Positions 25,399 through 34,714 of a DNA stretch of 35,000 nucleotides are shown one piece after another; the first letter of the stretch is position 1, and each line of letters begins with the position of its first letter. A model generated the notes under the pieces. The model was not told the DNA's origin. It did not search any database and was given only the letters and a program-made list of their open reading frames with translations. Location of the stretch: contig NC_135552.1 in the NCBI RefSeq assembly GCF_964340395.1, positions 10,169,694-10,204,693 of the forward strand, written 5' to 3'. Made by a program: the position numbers and the translations under genes. Source of the stretch: Glandiceps talaboti (Eukaryota > Hemichordata > Enteropneusta > Spengelidae).

Positions 25399-25487
25399 AA
25401 CTCAAAGTCGACAAGGAGATCACTGAAAAATTTCAACCAAGGTTCCTTTATGAGTGACTACATCGACGAAGAAGTTCCCAACGAATA
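25399..25487 (+). CDS. RASEF: RASEF-like exon 8: linker start
   Basis: 89 nt, residues 358-386 plus two bases, phase 0 in and 2 out. Acceptor TTCTCGTTTTCAG, donor GTGAGT. It starts basic (NSKSTRRSLKNF), then becomes acidic (SDYIDEEVPNEY). Helical heptads stop here, so this marks the change from coiled coil to flexible linker. Confidence 0.86.
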
Positions 25488-25815
25488 GTGAGTAATTTTC
25501 ATAATACTTCGCAATTTATGACATAAAAATCATACTTTAAAGTACCTTTAAACTACATCTTTTGAAGACATTTTCAATAATCCTCATCGTTGGTAAACAA
25601 GTAGACTGCAAGATACGTCGTCACCCGCCCTCAACGGTAGGGAGGTCGATGTGTGAGGGCGTTCTGACACAGCGTATCTTCCAGACGTAGTACAATAGTG
25701 TAGAGAAGAAGAACGAGCAATACCAAAGTAGCGTCGAGTCCAAAACATGTTGAAATTCCCAGCGATTCATCTCTTAGCCTATGTTGAAGTTCACATATTC
25801 CACATTTGTTCACAG
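25488..25815 (+). other. Intron 8 (328 bp), with fold-back
   Basis: Holds the imperfect inverted repeat at 25610-25680. No exon seen; the antisense ORF at 25631-25822 is chance. Confidence 0.8.
25610..25680. repeat. Imperfect fold-back in intron 8
   Basis: Outer arms AAGATACG (25610-25617) and CGTATCTT (25673-25680) pair perfectly. Inner arms CGCCCTCA (25626-25633) and TGAGGGCG (25654-25661) also pair, with partly matched sequence between them. The transcript could form a stem-loop of about 70 nt. The inner motif recurs as CGCCCTCAACGG in intron 3, which suggests a small repeat family. Confidence 0.6.
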
Positions 25816-25932
25816 CACACAAGAATCAGACGTTGCCAGTGGGACACAACAGAATGATAATAATCCTAGTACTCAGTTACTACCACAATCAAAACGAGGC
25901 TCATTAATGCTAGGAACAGATATAGCCCAACG
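25816..25932 (+). CDS. RASEF: RASEF-like exon 9: Ser/Thr/Gln-rich linker
   Basis: 117 nt, codons 387-426, phase 2 in and out. Acceptor TTTGTTCACAG, donor GTACGA at 25933 (weaker than its neighbours). It encodes a polar stretch with ESDVASGTQQNDNNPSTQL and KRGSLMLGTDIAQ. Failure to splice here would read on to a stop at 26165 and lose the Rab domain. Confidence 0.83.
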
Positions 25933-26555
25933 GTACGACAATAAAAGAAAAAACAGAATTAATGTGTGTTCATCTAATAAAGTTAACCTTGCTGTATTCG
26001 TCTGCTTTCCATCACTACGGTCATCTTTTAGAAATAAAACAATTGGGCCTTTTATGCGTAATTCAGTGTTTTCAATGTTACTACCATATTCAGTTTTGTC
26101 TCGTGTACTTGTCAATACGTTTTCATCAACATACTCATCGCTAGACATAATAATCTGTTTAAATTAAACTCATTCAAGTAATTTCACATTACTGACTAAT
26201 TTGACTACTAATATAAATGCTGGTCAGTAGGTCATTCAATTGACAAGTTATAGTTTGTGCATTTACTAACATATGGGTCATAATGTCAATAGACTTCATA
26301 GCTAACGACTCATGTAACATAAAATCGTAAAATCAATTTCCATTTTGTCACTTTTATATTTTATCAATCCATAATTAATGTTATACCAGTTTGTTTTATC
26401 GTAATAATTACGTCATCGTTATGTTTCTGTTGTTATTGTCGTGTAATTTTGCACATCGTTAAAATCAACATGTTGGAATTCACCTCACTTTGTAATAATA
26501 CGAAACTGCATATTTGATGTACTTAATTAAACGACCCTTTCCATTGTCTTTACAG
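25933..26555 (+). other. Intron 9 (623 bp)
   Basis: AT-rich intron with no recognisable internal exon. It stays open in the exon 9 frame for 77 codons, with an overlapping antisense ORF at 25873-26148; neither resembles a known protein. Confidence 0.75.
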
Positions 26556-26689
26556 CAAACGATCCCGGAGCAGCAAACAGTCGTCGCGATCTTCGTCCAT
26601 GGATGAGGAGGCGTTAGCGGCATGTGATCCTGGCATGAGGACAGTGTCACCGTACCAACAAACAATGGACTATGACAATTGGGATGTTG
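26556..26689 (+). CDS. RASEF: RASEF-like exon 10: Ser/Arg-rich linker
   Basis: 134 nt, residues 427-470 plus one base, phase 2 in and 1 out. Acceptor TTGTCTTTACAG, donor GTAAGC at 26690. It encodes a basic serine patch (KRSRSSKQSSRSSSMDEE), then MRTVSPYQQTMDYDNWDV. RSxS and SP motifs suggest phosphorylation, which is inference. The phase-1 donor is the one into which the microexon candidates downstream would fit. Confidence 0.87.
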
Positions 26690-26971
26690 GTAAGCCAAAT
26701 TATGACGTCACTGCTTTTGAGCTTTTTCCCCTTTTGGATCGAATTTTGCTGTGTGATGTCTGTCGTGTGAGCTTTCATTTTCGTTAATTCTCAATTGTTT
26801 TAATTTGCTTACCTTTTTATTTTTATCTGTTTTGTGTTGAAAATTGAATCCTACGTTAGTCTATGTTCATTTTATTTCAAAATGCCTTTTTTTCCTTTGC
26901 TGTTGTTTGGGCTTTGTTTTAGCGGTTTTATTATCTATTAATGCATGCATTTATGCTTTTTAATTTGCCAG

Positions 26972-26995
26972 CATTCGTAATTGAGGAATGGCAGG
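26972..26995 (+). CDS. RASEF: Candidate 24-nt microexon, RASEF-like linker
   Basis: A T-rich tract ending TTTGCCAG precedes it, and a full GTGAGT donor follows at 26996. The length is 24 nt, so inclusion keeps frame. Inserted in phase 1 after exon 10 it reads A-F-V-I-E-E-W-Q without a stop and restores the Asp codon of exon 11. TGC occurs several times just upstream, as in animal microexons controlled by SRRM-type (eMIC) splicing factors. No transcript evidence is available, so it may be an unused pair of sites. Confidence 0.5.
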
Positions 26996-27175
26996 GTGAG
27001 TGGTGATGGCCTCATGTACATGTCAAATTTGCACGAAAGCCCTAACTAACATTCTTAAATTGCGTGTACTTGAACTTACAATTATGCATTTGAACACTTT
27101 GGTTCTTTGAATGTTCTCACCATGGAGTACTTAATGTCCTTACCTGTGTGTTACTGTATTTCTCAATTGCTCCAG

Positions 27176-27190
27176 CTCAGCTCAGTTCTT
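27176..27190 (+). CDS. RASEF: Candidate 15-nt microexon, RASEF-like linker
   Basis: The acceptor tract TTTCTCAATTGCTCCAG is followed by 15 nt and a GTAAGA donor at 27191. In phase 1 it adds A-Q-L-S-S and changes the next Asp to Tyr, alone or after the 24-nt candidate, with no stop in either combination. CAG repeats inside it offer competing acceptors. It is weaker than the 24-nt candidate. Confidence 0.3.
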
Positions 27191-27576
27191 GTAAGAACGT
27201 AACTATGCAGTTAACAGAACTGTTGTCATACCATTAATTATTCAGCAGCTTTCAGAGAGTACATCGAAAGCTGGATGTATACCTGGATGTCTTCTCCATT
27301 TCTCTAAAATGTTAAGACGTCACAGTTTTAAACTTTTTCTCCTTTTGGATCTGTGTGTTCAGTCTGTATATGTATACTTACATTGCTACTAAAAATGTTA
27401 ACACTATCTTTCATAGGCGTGCTTTTTAACACGATGACATCAAGAGACTTGAACGAGATTACGATATGAAAGCATAAAAAAAATAATGATTGCGTTGATT
27501 GAATCATTAAAATAAAAGATCTTGAATTTTAAAAAAGAAATACAGATAGTACTAACATGTCTACAACTTTTCACAG

Positions 27577-27716
27577 ATTCTGGTAATTCAACCATGAGGG
27601 ACCCTTACGAAGATTCTGAGTACGAGGCTAATAGTTTAGATGAAGAACTTCGACTTAGTAGTCCAACTATGCTCCGGAACGAGGATGAACAATTGAACTC
27701 CATAGCAGAGACAGAT
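27577..27716 (+). CDS. RASEF: RASEF-like exon 11: acidic linker
   Basis: 140 nt, codons 471-517, phase 1 in and 0 out. Acceptor CTTTTCACAG, donor GTAAGA at 27717. It encodes an acidic, Ser-rich segment: MRDPYEDSEYEANSLDEEL, then RLSSPTMLRNEDEQ. No folded domain is apparent. Confidence 0.87.
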
Positions 27717-28267
27717 GTAAGATTTGTTATTGTATAACCCATGAACGAAAGTCTGTCAAAAAACACACAACTTTACCGTAATTAGGTATCACTGAGTATA
27801 TGAAATACCCCCAGCACTACCCATACCCTGATTTAAAAAAAAACTTTCTAGACACTGGTACTCTGTTGGCAGTTTAAACTTCATTTACCAGTCTGTATCT
27901 TATTGTATCTTTACTATTTTAGAATGCTTAACAACGTCATAATACAGAACTGCGACTACAAGACAATACAAATCTACCTTAGTTGTTTAATTTTGCTGTT
28001 TAATAAACCATTTTGTACTCTAAATAAATAGGTAAAATACAGTAATTGTTCCACAATTAATATTCTTAGGGGAGGGGAGCTGAGACCTTTGTAATTATGC
28101 TGTTGTGGTAAAAGTGAGGGACGATGAGAAACTATCAGTAATCTCTGGATTTTCGACTTCAAGAAAGATTTTCAATCACCATCGTATCCTTAGGTGTACC
28201 TCTTTTAGTGGTCTGAGGTTGTGCACTGAATGTTCATATTGCAATTGTACATGTGTTTTCTTTCTAG
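27717..28267 (+). other. Intron 11 (551 bp)
   Basis: AT-rich, no internal exon recognised. The ORFs at 27974-28162 (antisense) and 28105-28374 are other-frame chance reads. Confidence 0.8.
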
Positions 28268-28453
28268 GCGTCTCGCGATGGAAGTATGGAGACAGATATT
28301 ACAGTTGTCCGGGCGCACATGGCGACAGAAGTTTCCATGTCACCGAAAAGAGTAAGTCCCACACCGAGTCATAAAAGTACGGACTCACGATCCTCACGAT
28401 CCTCACGACCCGGAAGCGGAAAAAGAAGAGCACTGCCAACAACACCACTGAGG
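28268..28453 (+). CDS. RASEF: RASEF-like exon 12: Ser/Arg linker with internal alternative donor
   Basis: 186 nt, 62 codons, residues 518-579, phase 0 at both ends. Acceptor TTTTCTTTCTAG; main donor GTAAGG at 28454. It encodes ASRDGSMETDITVVRAHM, then a basic Ser-rich stretch with SRSSRSSRPGSGKRR and ALPTTPLR. The DNA for SRSSRSSR is a near-perfect 9-bp repeat. A perfect internal donor GTAAGT at 28352 is also in phase 0; its use would drop 34 residues and keep frame. Confidence 0.88.
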
Positions 28454-28755
28454 GTAAGGGTCAAATTCTCTTAATATGCATATTAGTTACTACTAATATT
28501 TTACACAGACAAGGGAAATACCCTTTCCTTGTCTGTGTCTGTGTCTGTGTCTGTGTCTGTTAGAATTAGGTGGTAGTCTGGGATAATATATATATATAAT
28601 AAGTATTTCAAAACAAAATCTAATGTACTCTCAAATTAAAACAAAATTGCACAAAATCATATACAGCATGACCACTTCTCTCTAGCATTGTTGAATTTTG
28701 AGTTTTGTTCATATCTGCTATTGCTCCTGACATCACGTTTCCCTTTTTTTCACAG
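28454..28755 (+). other. Intron 12 (302 bp)
   Basis: Contains the hairpin at 28503-28538 and a TGTGTC repeat at 28529-28561. The ORF at 28705-28941 is read-through into exon 13. Confidence 0.8.
28503..28538. repeat. Perfect 12-bp inverted repeat beside a TGTGTC repeat
   Basis: ACACAGACAAGG (28503-28514) pairs with CCTTGTCTGTGT (28527-28538) across a 12-nt loop. The right arm runs into TGTGTC units to about 28561. Confidence 0.8.
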
Positions 28756-28891
28756 CCGATCACACCAAGTAACGCACCACCTGAAAGGATGTACAAGATT
28801 GTGATGGCCGGAGATGCTGCCGTTGGAAAATCTAGTTTTATTCTTAGACTTTGTAAGGGTATTTTCCACAACAATCTCAATTCAACCTTAG
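28756..28891 (+). CDS. RASEF: RASEF-like exon 13: Rab domain start, P-loop (G1)
   Basis: 136 nt, residues 580-624 plus one base, phase 0 in and 1 out. Acceptor is a T-run followed by CACAG; donor GTAAGT at 28892. After a Pro-rich entry ([12 protein letters not shown]), the Rab core begins with [16 protein letters not shown]. The GxxxxGKS P-loop covers residues 598-605, with Lys604 and Ser605 binding the phosphates and magnesium. The exon ends NLNSTLG, where Thr623 is the expected switch I threonine. Part of the nucleotide-binding fold. Confidence 0.95.
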
Positions 28892-29227
28892 GTAAGTTTA
28901 ATTCATTTCTCGATATTTCTATCATTTTGTTCACTTCATGACAAAGTGACCACTAATTAATCATTTTGATATGTGTTCTACAAACATCTACCTTTCATTC
29001 GGTTCCTTTGAGCTCTCGTAGGTTTAAGTTTTGTGTTTTATATACATCATGGTTCGACCCATGAACTCAGGAGACCATGAAACTCTACAGTATGCTGCAG
29101 TAATCAAGATTTGCCGTAAAGGGGGTCTCAAATGTACCGTAAAAAAGGCACTTATTTTTCAACCGATGTTTTGCAAAAAATTGAAGTGTTTCAACAATTC
29201 ATATCTCATCTGGAATCTCTTCTGTAG
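28892..29227 (+). other. Intron 13 (336 bp)
   Basis: Ordinary intron; the ORF at 29031-29234 lies in it by chance. Confidence 0.85.
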
Positions 29228-29424
29228 GAGTTGATTTCCAAATGAAGACTTTGGAAGTTGACGGTAAAGTGACGTCATTGCAGTTATGGGATACTGCTGG
29301 TCAGGAGCGTTTCCGAAGTATTGCAAAGTCGTATTTCCGTCGTGCAGACGGTGTGTTGATGGTGTATGACGTCACGTGTGAAAGGTCATTCCTCAACGTC
29401 AGAGACTGGATGCAGGCTGTTGAG
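29228..29424 (+). CDS. RASEF: RASEF-like exon 14: Rab switch I end and switch II (G3)
   Basis: 197 nt, codons 625-690, phase 1 in and 0 out. Acceptor CTTCTGTAG, donor GTAGGC. It begins GVDFQMK (Rab family motif after switch I) and carries WDTAGQERF at 645-653 (G3/switch II, catalytic Gln650 present). [16 protein letters not shown] follows, the typical Rab beta-4 region. With an intact Gln and WDTAG, GTP hydrolysis is expected. Two TGACGTCA octamers fall inside the coding sequence (29270 and 29367). Confidence 0.96.
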
Positions 29425-29656
29425 GTAGGCGTCCTAATCATTAAAAATCACCGTGTCTTGACAAATTATCGTGTCCCAAAAATTAGCTTCAACATCTCAA
29501 AAGGAGACTATTAAAACATATATTTTTCATCATAGTTGAATCCAAAATACATTTATAACCTTCTTTAAACAAACCAAACATACTGATTTCACACTACAGC
29601 AACTACATTGTCGTCAAAATAGATGTCTTTAGAAACCCGCGCTTTTTCATTTACAG
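29425..29656 (+). other. Intron 14 (232 bp)
   Basis: AT-rich intron, nothing else seen. Confidence 0.85.
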
Positions 29657-29776
29657 GATGGATCACAGAAAGAGTTACCCATCATGCTTTGTGGTAATAA
29701 GATTGACATTCGTAATCAAGTGATGGCTACTGGAAAGCGATGTATCAGTACAGAAGATGGAGAGAGACTTGCAAAG
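29657..29776 (+). CDS. RASEF: RASEF-like exon 15: Rab G4 motif
   Basis: 120 nt, 40 codons, residues 691-730, phase 0 at both ends. Acceptor TTTCATTTACAG, donor GTATGA. It contains LPIMLCGNKIDIRNQ, where NKID (704-707) is the guanine-specificity motif G4, and ends STEDGERLAK, the helix before G5. Confidence 0.95.
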
Positions 29777-30092
29777 GTATGATTTGTCATTCGATATCAA
29801 ACAAGTCTGATAACATAACGAAATGTTATGTAAACAAACTACCTGATACAGGCATTGTTGATCACGTGTCCTTATGACGTGTGTAGATCAAATGTTCCAA
29901 TCTACCATCATTAAACGAAATCTACCCTTTGACCTCGTATTACGTCATCTTCACTCACTCATCATAATCAAAACTGAAAGTTCATTCCACAAATGTATAT
30001 ATCAATTACTAGTAAGTGAGAAGGTAAAATGTCATTTCTTTGGCAACGGTAAATTTTGATAGAACTGTTCTTATTTTTGTTTAAAATTGCAG
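29777..30092 (+). other. Intron 15 (316 bp)
   Basis: AT-rich intron, no feature apart from chance ORF 29874-30059. Confidence 0.85.
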
Positions 30093-30169
30093 TCGTATAG
30101 AGCCACGTTTTTAGAGACTAGTGCTAAGGATGGGGATAATATAATAGAAGCTGTCACAGAACTTGCCAG
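30093..30169 (+). CDS. RASEF: RASEF-like exon 16: Rab G5 motif
   Basis: 77 nt, residues 731-755 plus two bases, phase 0 in and 2 out. Acceptor TTAAAATTGCAG, donor GTAAGA. It encodes SYRATFLETSAKDGDNI, with ETSAK (738-742) as the G5 guanine-binding motif, then the start of the last Rab helix. Confidence 0.95.
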
Positions 30170-30371
30170 GTAAGAATCATGAGGTTTAGACATATTTATC
30201 TTGTCTCCGTTACCAACAGTTTTGACATTGGCTGTATTTAACATCAGATCATATCATCAGCTTATTGCTAACATCAATATAGACATGATCTGATAACAAG
30301 AAAATGAAACGTGAACACGTTTTTTCGATGATTTTATGTACAATAAAGACTGAAGTGGTGAAAAAATATTA

Positions 30372-30408
<37 letters not shown>

Positions 30409-30749
30409 TAGACAAATCGATAAACAGAGACAGACAAAAACAGATAAATAGACAGATAGATATGCAGATTTAAGACAGACATAGTCAAATAAAACAGACA
30501 GACAACAGGTAGACTGCCAGACAGAAAGCCAGCCAGACAAACAAACAAACAAACAAACAAACAAACAAACAAACAAACAAACAAACAAACAAACAAATAA
30601 AGACATATGTAGATACAAACTTGACAGGGCTATGGGACGGGTATAGAAAATCGAACAAGAGGTAGAAATAACAAAAAAATATATATCTGCGCATACATAT
30701 GCATGAATAGACTAGTCTCTTAACTATTGTCTTCACTTTTCTGTTATAG
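30170..30749 (+). other. Intron 16 (580 bp), microsatellite-rich
   Basis: Contains ACAG units (about 30373-30409), interrupted ACAG/ATAG variants, and AAAC units (about 30538-30597). Antisense ORFs across 30334-30814 translate these repeats. Confidence 0.85.
30370..30597. repeat. Compound microsatellite (ACAG)n ... (AAAC)n
   Basis: ACAG tract, a degraded ACAG/ATAG middle part, then about 15 AAAC units. Confidence 0.95.
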
Positions 30750-30849
30750 GCGTCTTCATGAAACAGAAGATTTAGAAGTAAAAGCTGCCGGCTTGACCTT
30801 AGATGATCAGTCAAAGATTAAAGAAGAGAGCAAGTGCTGTAATTTTTAA
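30750..30849 (+). CDS. RASEF: RASEF-like exon 17: Rab C-terminus with prenylation cysteines, stop
   Basis: 100 nt including TAA at 30847-30849; codons 756-788. Acceptor TTTCTGTTATAG. It finishes the last helix (RRLHETEDLEVKA), then a short polar tail ending KEESKCCNF. The CCxF end fits a Rab-type double-cysteine signal (CCXX), normally geranylgeranylated by Rab GGTase, so the protein should be membrane-anchored. The hypervariable tail is short, as the localisation role may be shared with the long N-terminus (inference). Confidence 0.94.
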
Positions 30850-31893
30850 GTATCCGTGTTTTCACCGCGTGGCTTTACAATCACAAGCCTTCCAATTCTT
30901 CATTAACATTGTACTATGTATTTTTTTACGTGTGATAGAGGGACCTTACCTAATTAATTGTGGACAATATTGCTTTGACCAATCCCACATGTCAATCACA
31001 TGACCTTGACCAATAATGATGTGATGTGATGTGATATCACATTAATTTGCATATCATGCTGAAGTAGTCATGGTACATTTTTAGGAGTGGCTATCACATG
31101 TAGTGATTTGAAACCAAAAAGTACTTCTTTTAAAAGTAAATAGTCTATATTGTAAATAGTCTAAAGAATATTAAGAGTTTATTTGGGTACTTGAACTTTA
31201 GTATTTCTCATTTTAGGTTAGAATTGTAGTGTTAGTAGCGAATGCAGTTGACTATTTTTCCTCGACATTCCATTTACATTTGAACTTTTATTTTCATGAA
31301 AGAATACGACATTTAAAAATAGGACTATTTAGGTGTAGGTATGCAGAACTTTTTTCATCTGTCTTGACCGACAGTGTTGGTTTTCACCAGTGAGTGCCTT
31401 ATTACAGAGCCTCGTAAGCTCTGTATTTATCACTGTTTTGAGAATTTGTAAGTAATTTTTTTTGAAAATATTTAACTATATACTTCTAGCTAGGAATAGC
31501 CTTAGGACAGATTTAGGATTACCCTTAGGTTTACGTAAAAATTCACCAGGCAATGACTGGTAGTAGTTGAAGATAATTTTTCTCAAAATTAAGTCGTTGT
31601 ACCAGTGACGTCATACTCTACTCAAATCGGAAAAATGTTTTGAGGTGAAAGCGAGGCTGTTGACCAAATTTTATCGTCTGCTTCTGAAGCCATAACATTG
31701 CAGCTGTTTGCATCCAACTATTTTTAAACTATTGTTAATCGTTCTTTGGTGTCAATGCATGCCATTTAGAAATCTGCTGTCCAAAACAACGAATGATGTT
31801 TCAAGAAATTTGTAGATCTCTAAGGCTCGGTTACTGTGACTGTGAGTGGTAGCAACATGTACAAACGAACATGCTTATTGAGACGTCAATAAA
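30850..31893 (+). other. 3' UTR (proximal)
   Basis: AT-rich sequence from the stop codon to the first AATAAA. It contains a Pumilio-type TGTAAATA at 31151-31158, the 14-nt palindrome ATGTGATATCACAT at 31029-31042 and a CRE-like TGACGTCA at 31606-31613. The ORF at 30803-31003 overlaps the last exon in another frame. Confidence 0.6.
31888..31893 (+). terminator. Poly(A) signal AATAAA (proximal)
   Basis: Canonical AATAAA 1.04 kb after the stop codon. Cleavage would fall near 31910. Confidence 0.5.
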
Positions 31894-34714
31894 GCCTCAC
31901 TTTCAAAACAAAACATCCAATCCCTCTGAGTTATAAGACAATCCATTTAGCTAGAAACGATGCTCAGATTCCCTAATTGTTTACTTCTACCTCAGGCTCT
32001 TATATTAGCTGAACCCCTCCCCCAAAAAATCCAAATCCTTATAGTATTATGTTAGTAAGTAAAATTCATATGGATTGCATATCAGCATTGTGAAATGATA
32101 AATGTTAAGTATTTAGTCAAAGATATGAAAGATTTGTAAATTTTTCAAAATGAACATCTGAGACTTTTAACCATTGTGAGGTTCTTTGAGAACTCTATTA
32201 ACTGAAGTATGTTATGCCTTTGAATTTATTTATGTATTTTATAGATGTCAGGGTTCTATTCCTTTCCTTACAACACTGGTCATGCTAGATGTCAGACATG
32301 GAAATTGTTTTCTTTACTTTATTTTTAACGTTTTAGTATCATTTTCCATCACCTGAAATAACTCGTACAAGCTATATGAATTCGCTTAGCAACATATGAG
32401 CATTGAATCAAATGAAACACCAACAAATATGGCCGTGTGTTGAATTAGCGCCACCTCGCGTATCTCATCCTCGTTTGGAGGACGAAAAATCATTTTTTTT
32501 TTAAATCTCAGATAAAGTTGGAAAAAAAGTTAGCACTTGCTTTGTTGACATTTCTACACACTGCCAATGGTTTTTGGTTTGAATTGTGTTAAATGTATAA
32601 CGGGTGATATTTTAAACTTTGGAGAGATGTATATTAAGATTTAACTATAGCTTGTCGAATGTGTGTGATTCCTTTTGCAAAAGCTGTCTGTAAATGTTTA
32701 TAATGAAAGTAGTTATTCTATGTTATTGTTTTAAGTAGTTCTGTAGATGAAGCATACATTAAATTCAGTACTTTATGAAATGAGTGATAACAATGCACTG
32801 TTAGTACTACATGCGCCCTCTGTCGTCGTGGACACCCATATATAAACTGTATATTTTTTCCGTGTCAATTTCCTTAGGGTTTTTTAATTTCGTAATGTCG
32901 CAGGTGCAGTGTTTGTGTGCTTACTTCTATACTGTCCGTTTCACTTTGAATTTATGCAAAAAGATCCATTGTTTTAAGAAAAAAATATGTAAATGTTATG
33001 TTCTAAGAGGAATTTAATTGAAGTTGATGTTTCGACAGTATGATAGTTGTAAGTACAGTTATGTAGGAGTACATCTTAAAGCCTTTCCTCAGATATCTTT
33101 TCACCGTTTTATAGTTACAAACTTAGAGTATCATATCTGGACTAATATGACGTGTTTACTCGTCAACTCGGAATAGCACAACGAGGAGTCGTGAAGGTAG
33201 CCCTCAGTGTTAGTGTTAGACACAAACACATTCTTTTGCTGAAGCTGTATACTACATATTGTAGTATTTGAAGAATATGTGAGTAAATGTATATCATAGT
33301 GAAGATGAGTATAATGATTTAATTTTCAAAAATTAGATAAAATTAAATATAATATAATTTGATAATGGGAAATTAAAATATATTTGAATGGCCTGATATT
33401 GTAGATGAAGTTAATATTCGTAATCGACATACGCTGTATGGATTTATAGTCTGATCTTTTTCTTCAAAGTATATAAACTCGTATACTGTGTTAGCCGATA
33501 TTTGTCAGCAATGGTTAATTCCGTTGGAAAAATTTCGGCAGAGTGCTGAAGAAAAAAAATCATAGAATTGACACTTCTACAGTAGAGATGTGTTTGTAAA
33601 TTTTTAAGGAGAGTTTTGCACCTAGAGTACAGAAATATATTGCCGACGTATGTATATATATAGTTGTAATGTGTTAAGCACAAGTGAGAAGTCAGGTGTT
33701 ATAGTATTCCTTGATGTCAAGATATATGCGGTTGGTTGACCGTTTATTACTTTAAATGTATAGTTGCAGAAAATCACAGACTGCCAGTGATAAAACGAGA
33801 ACAAGATACGTATCCAGCGTTAGACCTACCTCACAATCGCTTCATGCAACACTGAAGACGACGGAGCTTAAGATCAAATTGGAGGCGACGAGTATAACAC
33901 GTCTAAAGTTTATAATATAGTTGACGTTAATTGATTTTGACGGTACACTTTGTACAATGTAAGCTTGTGTAACTATTCTGAAAGACTACGTTTTAACAAC
34001 CCTTTTTAAATGTTTCTAGTACGTGAATGAAACGATGTGTTCAACCAAACATTGCAAACTACATTCCGAGCAATTCCATTATTATTTCTAACGCTGAGAA
34101 TATGCAAAATGTCACCGTAGTGATAAAGTGTGACGTCACTTTCCAAAATGGCGCCCAGATTTAAGTCGCCTGATCTTCAAAAAGTTTCACCGTGCGTAAT
34201 CTGATGACGCACTAAACTTGCTAAGAATGTCCCTTTGAATTCAACCTCAAACCTCAAAAGAAAGTGTATAACCTCGAAAACGATTTGTCAACATTTTTGG
34301 TGGAACTAGTGCAATGCAATTTCATTGCGAGGTTACCGACCCTGATACAGATGTACTGGTTGCAATATGAATGAATGAATGCAATTTGACCTTTTTTTCG
34401 ATTTTTATTAGAATTCTCGTCAGTATTGAATAGATTTACAAGTATCCCTTAGGTGTTTGTATCTGGAATCAGAGCTTTATTCAGAGCTATATTTCATATA
34501 TTTGTAATTTTTATCGATTTTATGTCAAATGTTTTGCACATATTTTGTTGTCAACAGAGGTATAACAGTGAAGGATTTATTCCATATTGCCCTTGTCATG
34601 TTTTGTTTATCTGTAGATCTTTTGTGAAATCCTCTCAGTCATGTTTAGGTGTAGGTATAATTGTACCATTTAGGATTTGTCTGATACGAGTAGGTCCCAC
34701 ACTTGTAATGTGTA
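31894..34714. other. Distal 3' UTR or intergenic DNA
   Basis: About 2.8 kb, AT-rich, no exon recognised. Contains TGTATATA (33651-33658, Pumilio-type) and a CRE-like site at 34131-34138. Short ORFs (32811-33017, 33444-33804 antisense, 34453-34719) have no recognisable content. It is the extended 3' UTR if the distal signal is used. Confidence 0.5.

Larger units (their letters stand above)
26690..27576 (+). other. Intron 10 (887 bp) with microexon candidates
   Basis: The intron contains two short, in-frame, well-bounded exon-like segments (26972-26995 and 27176-27190) and a weaker third of 21 nt (27256-27276, donor GTATAC). A CRE TGACGTCA lies at 26703-26710. Several TGC motifs precede the first two acceptor sites. 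Confidence 0.7.
4309..30849 (+). other. RASEF: Whole gene: RASEF/Rab45-like EF-hand, coiled-coil Rab GTPase (spliced, 17 coding exons per isoform)
   Basis: This entry spans the coding part of a spliced gene. Exon joins were made by hand using GT/AG sites and phase, and the total is divisible by three: 2367 nt (788 residues) with exon 1a, 2319 nt (772 residues) with exon 1b. Order in the 1a form: EF-hands 41-84, coiled coil about 131-357, low-complexity linker about 358-588, Rab domain about 591-765, C-terminal Cys pair 785-786. The EF-hand, coiled-coil and Rab order is shared by RASEF (Rab45), CRACR2A and RAB44. The length and the QEQVCELYQQL-type start of the coiled coil favour RASEF. Family members are membrane-bound small GTPases, and CRACR2A and Rab45 have been described as dynein adaptors, which would make this a calcium-tuned trafficking or motor-adaptor protein. 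Function here is inferred from the family. Confidence 0.92.
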
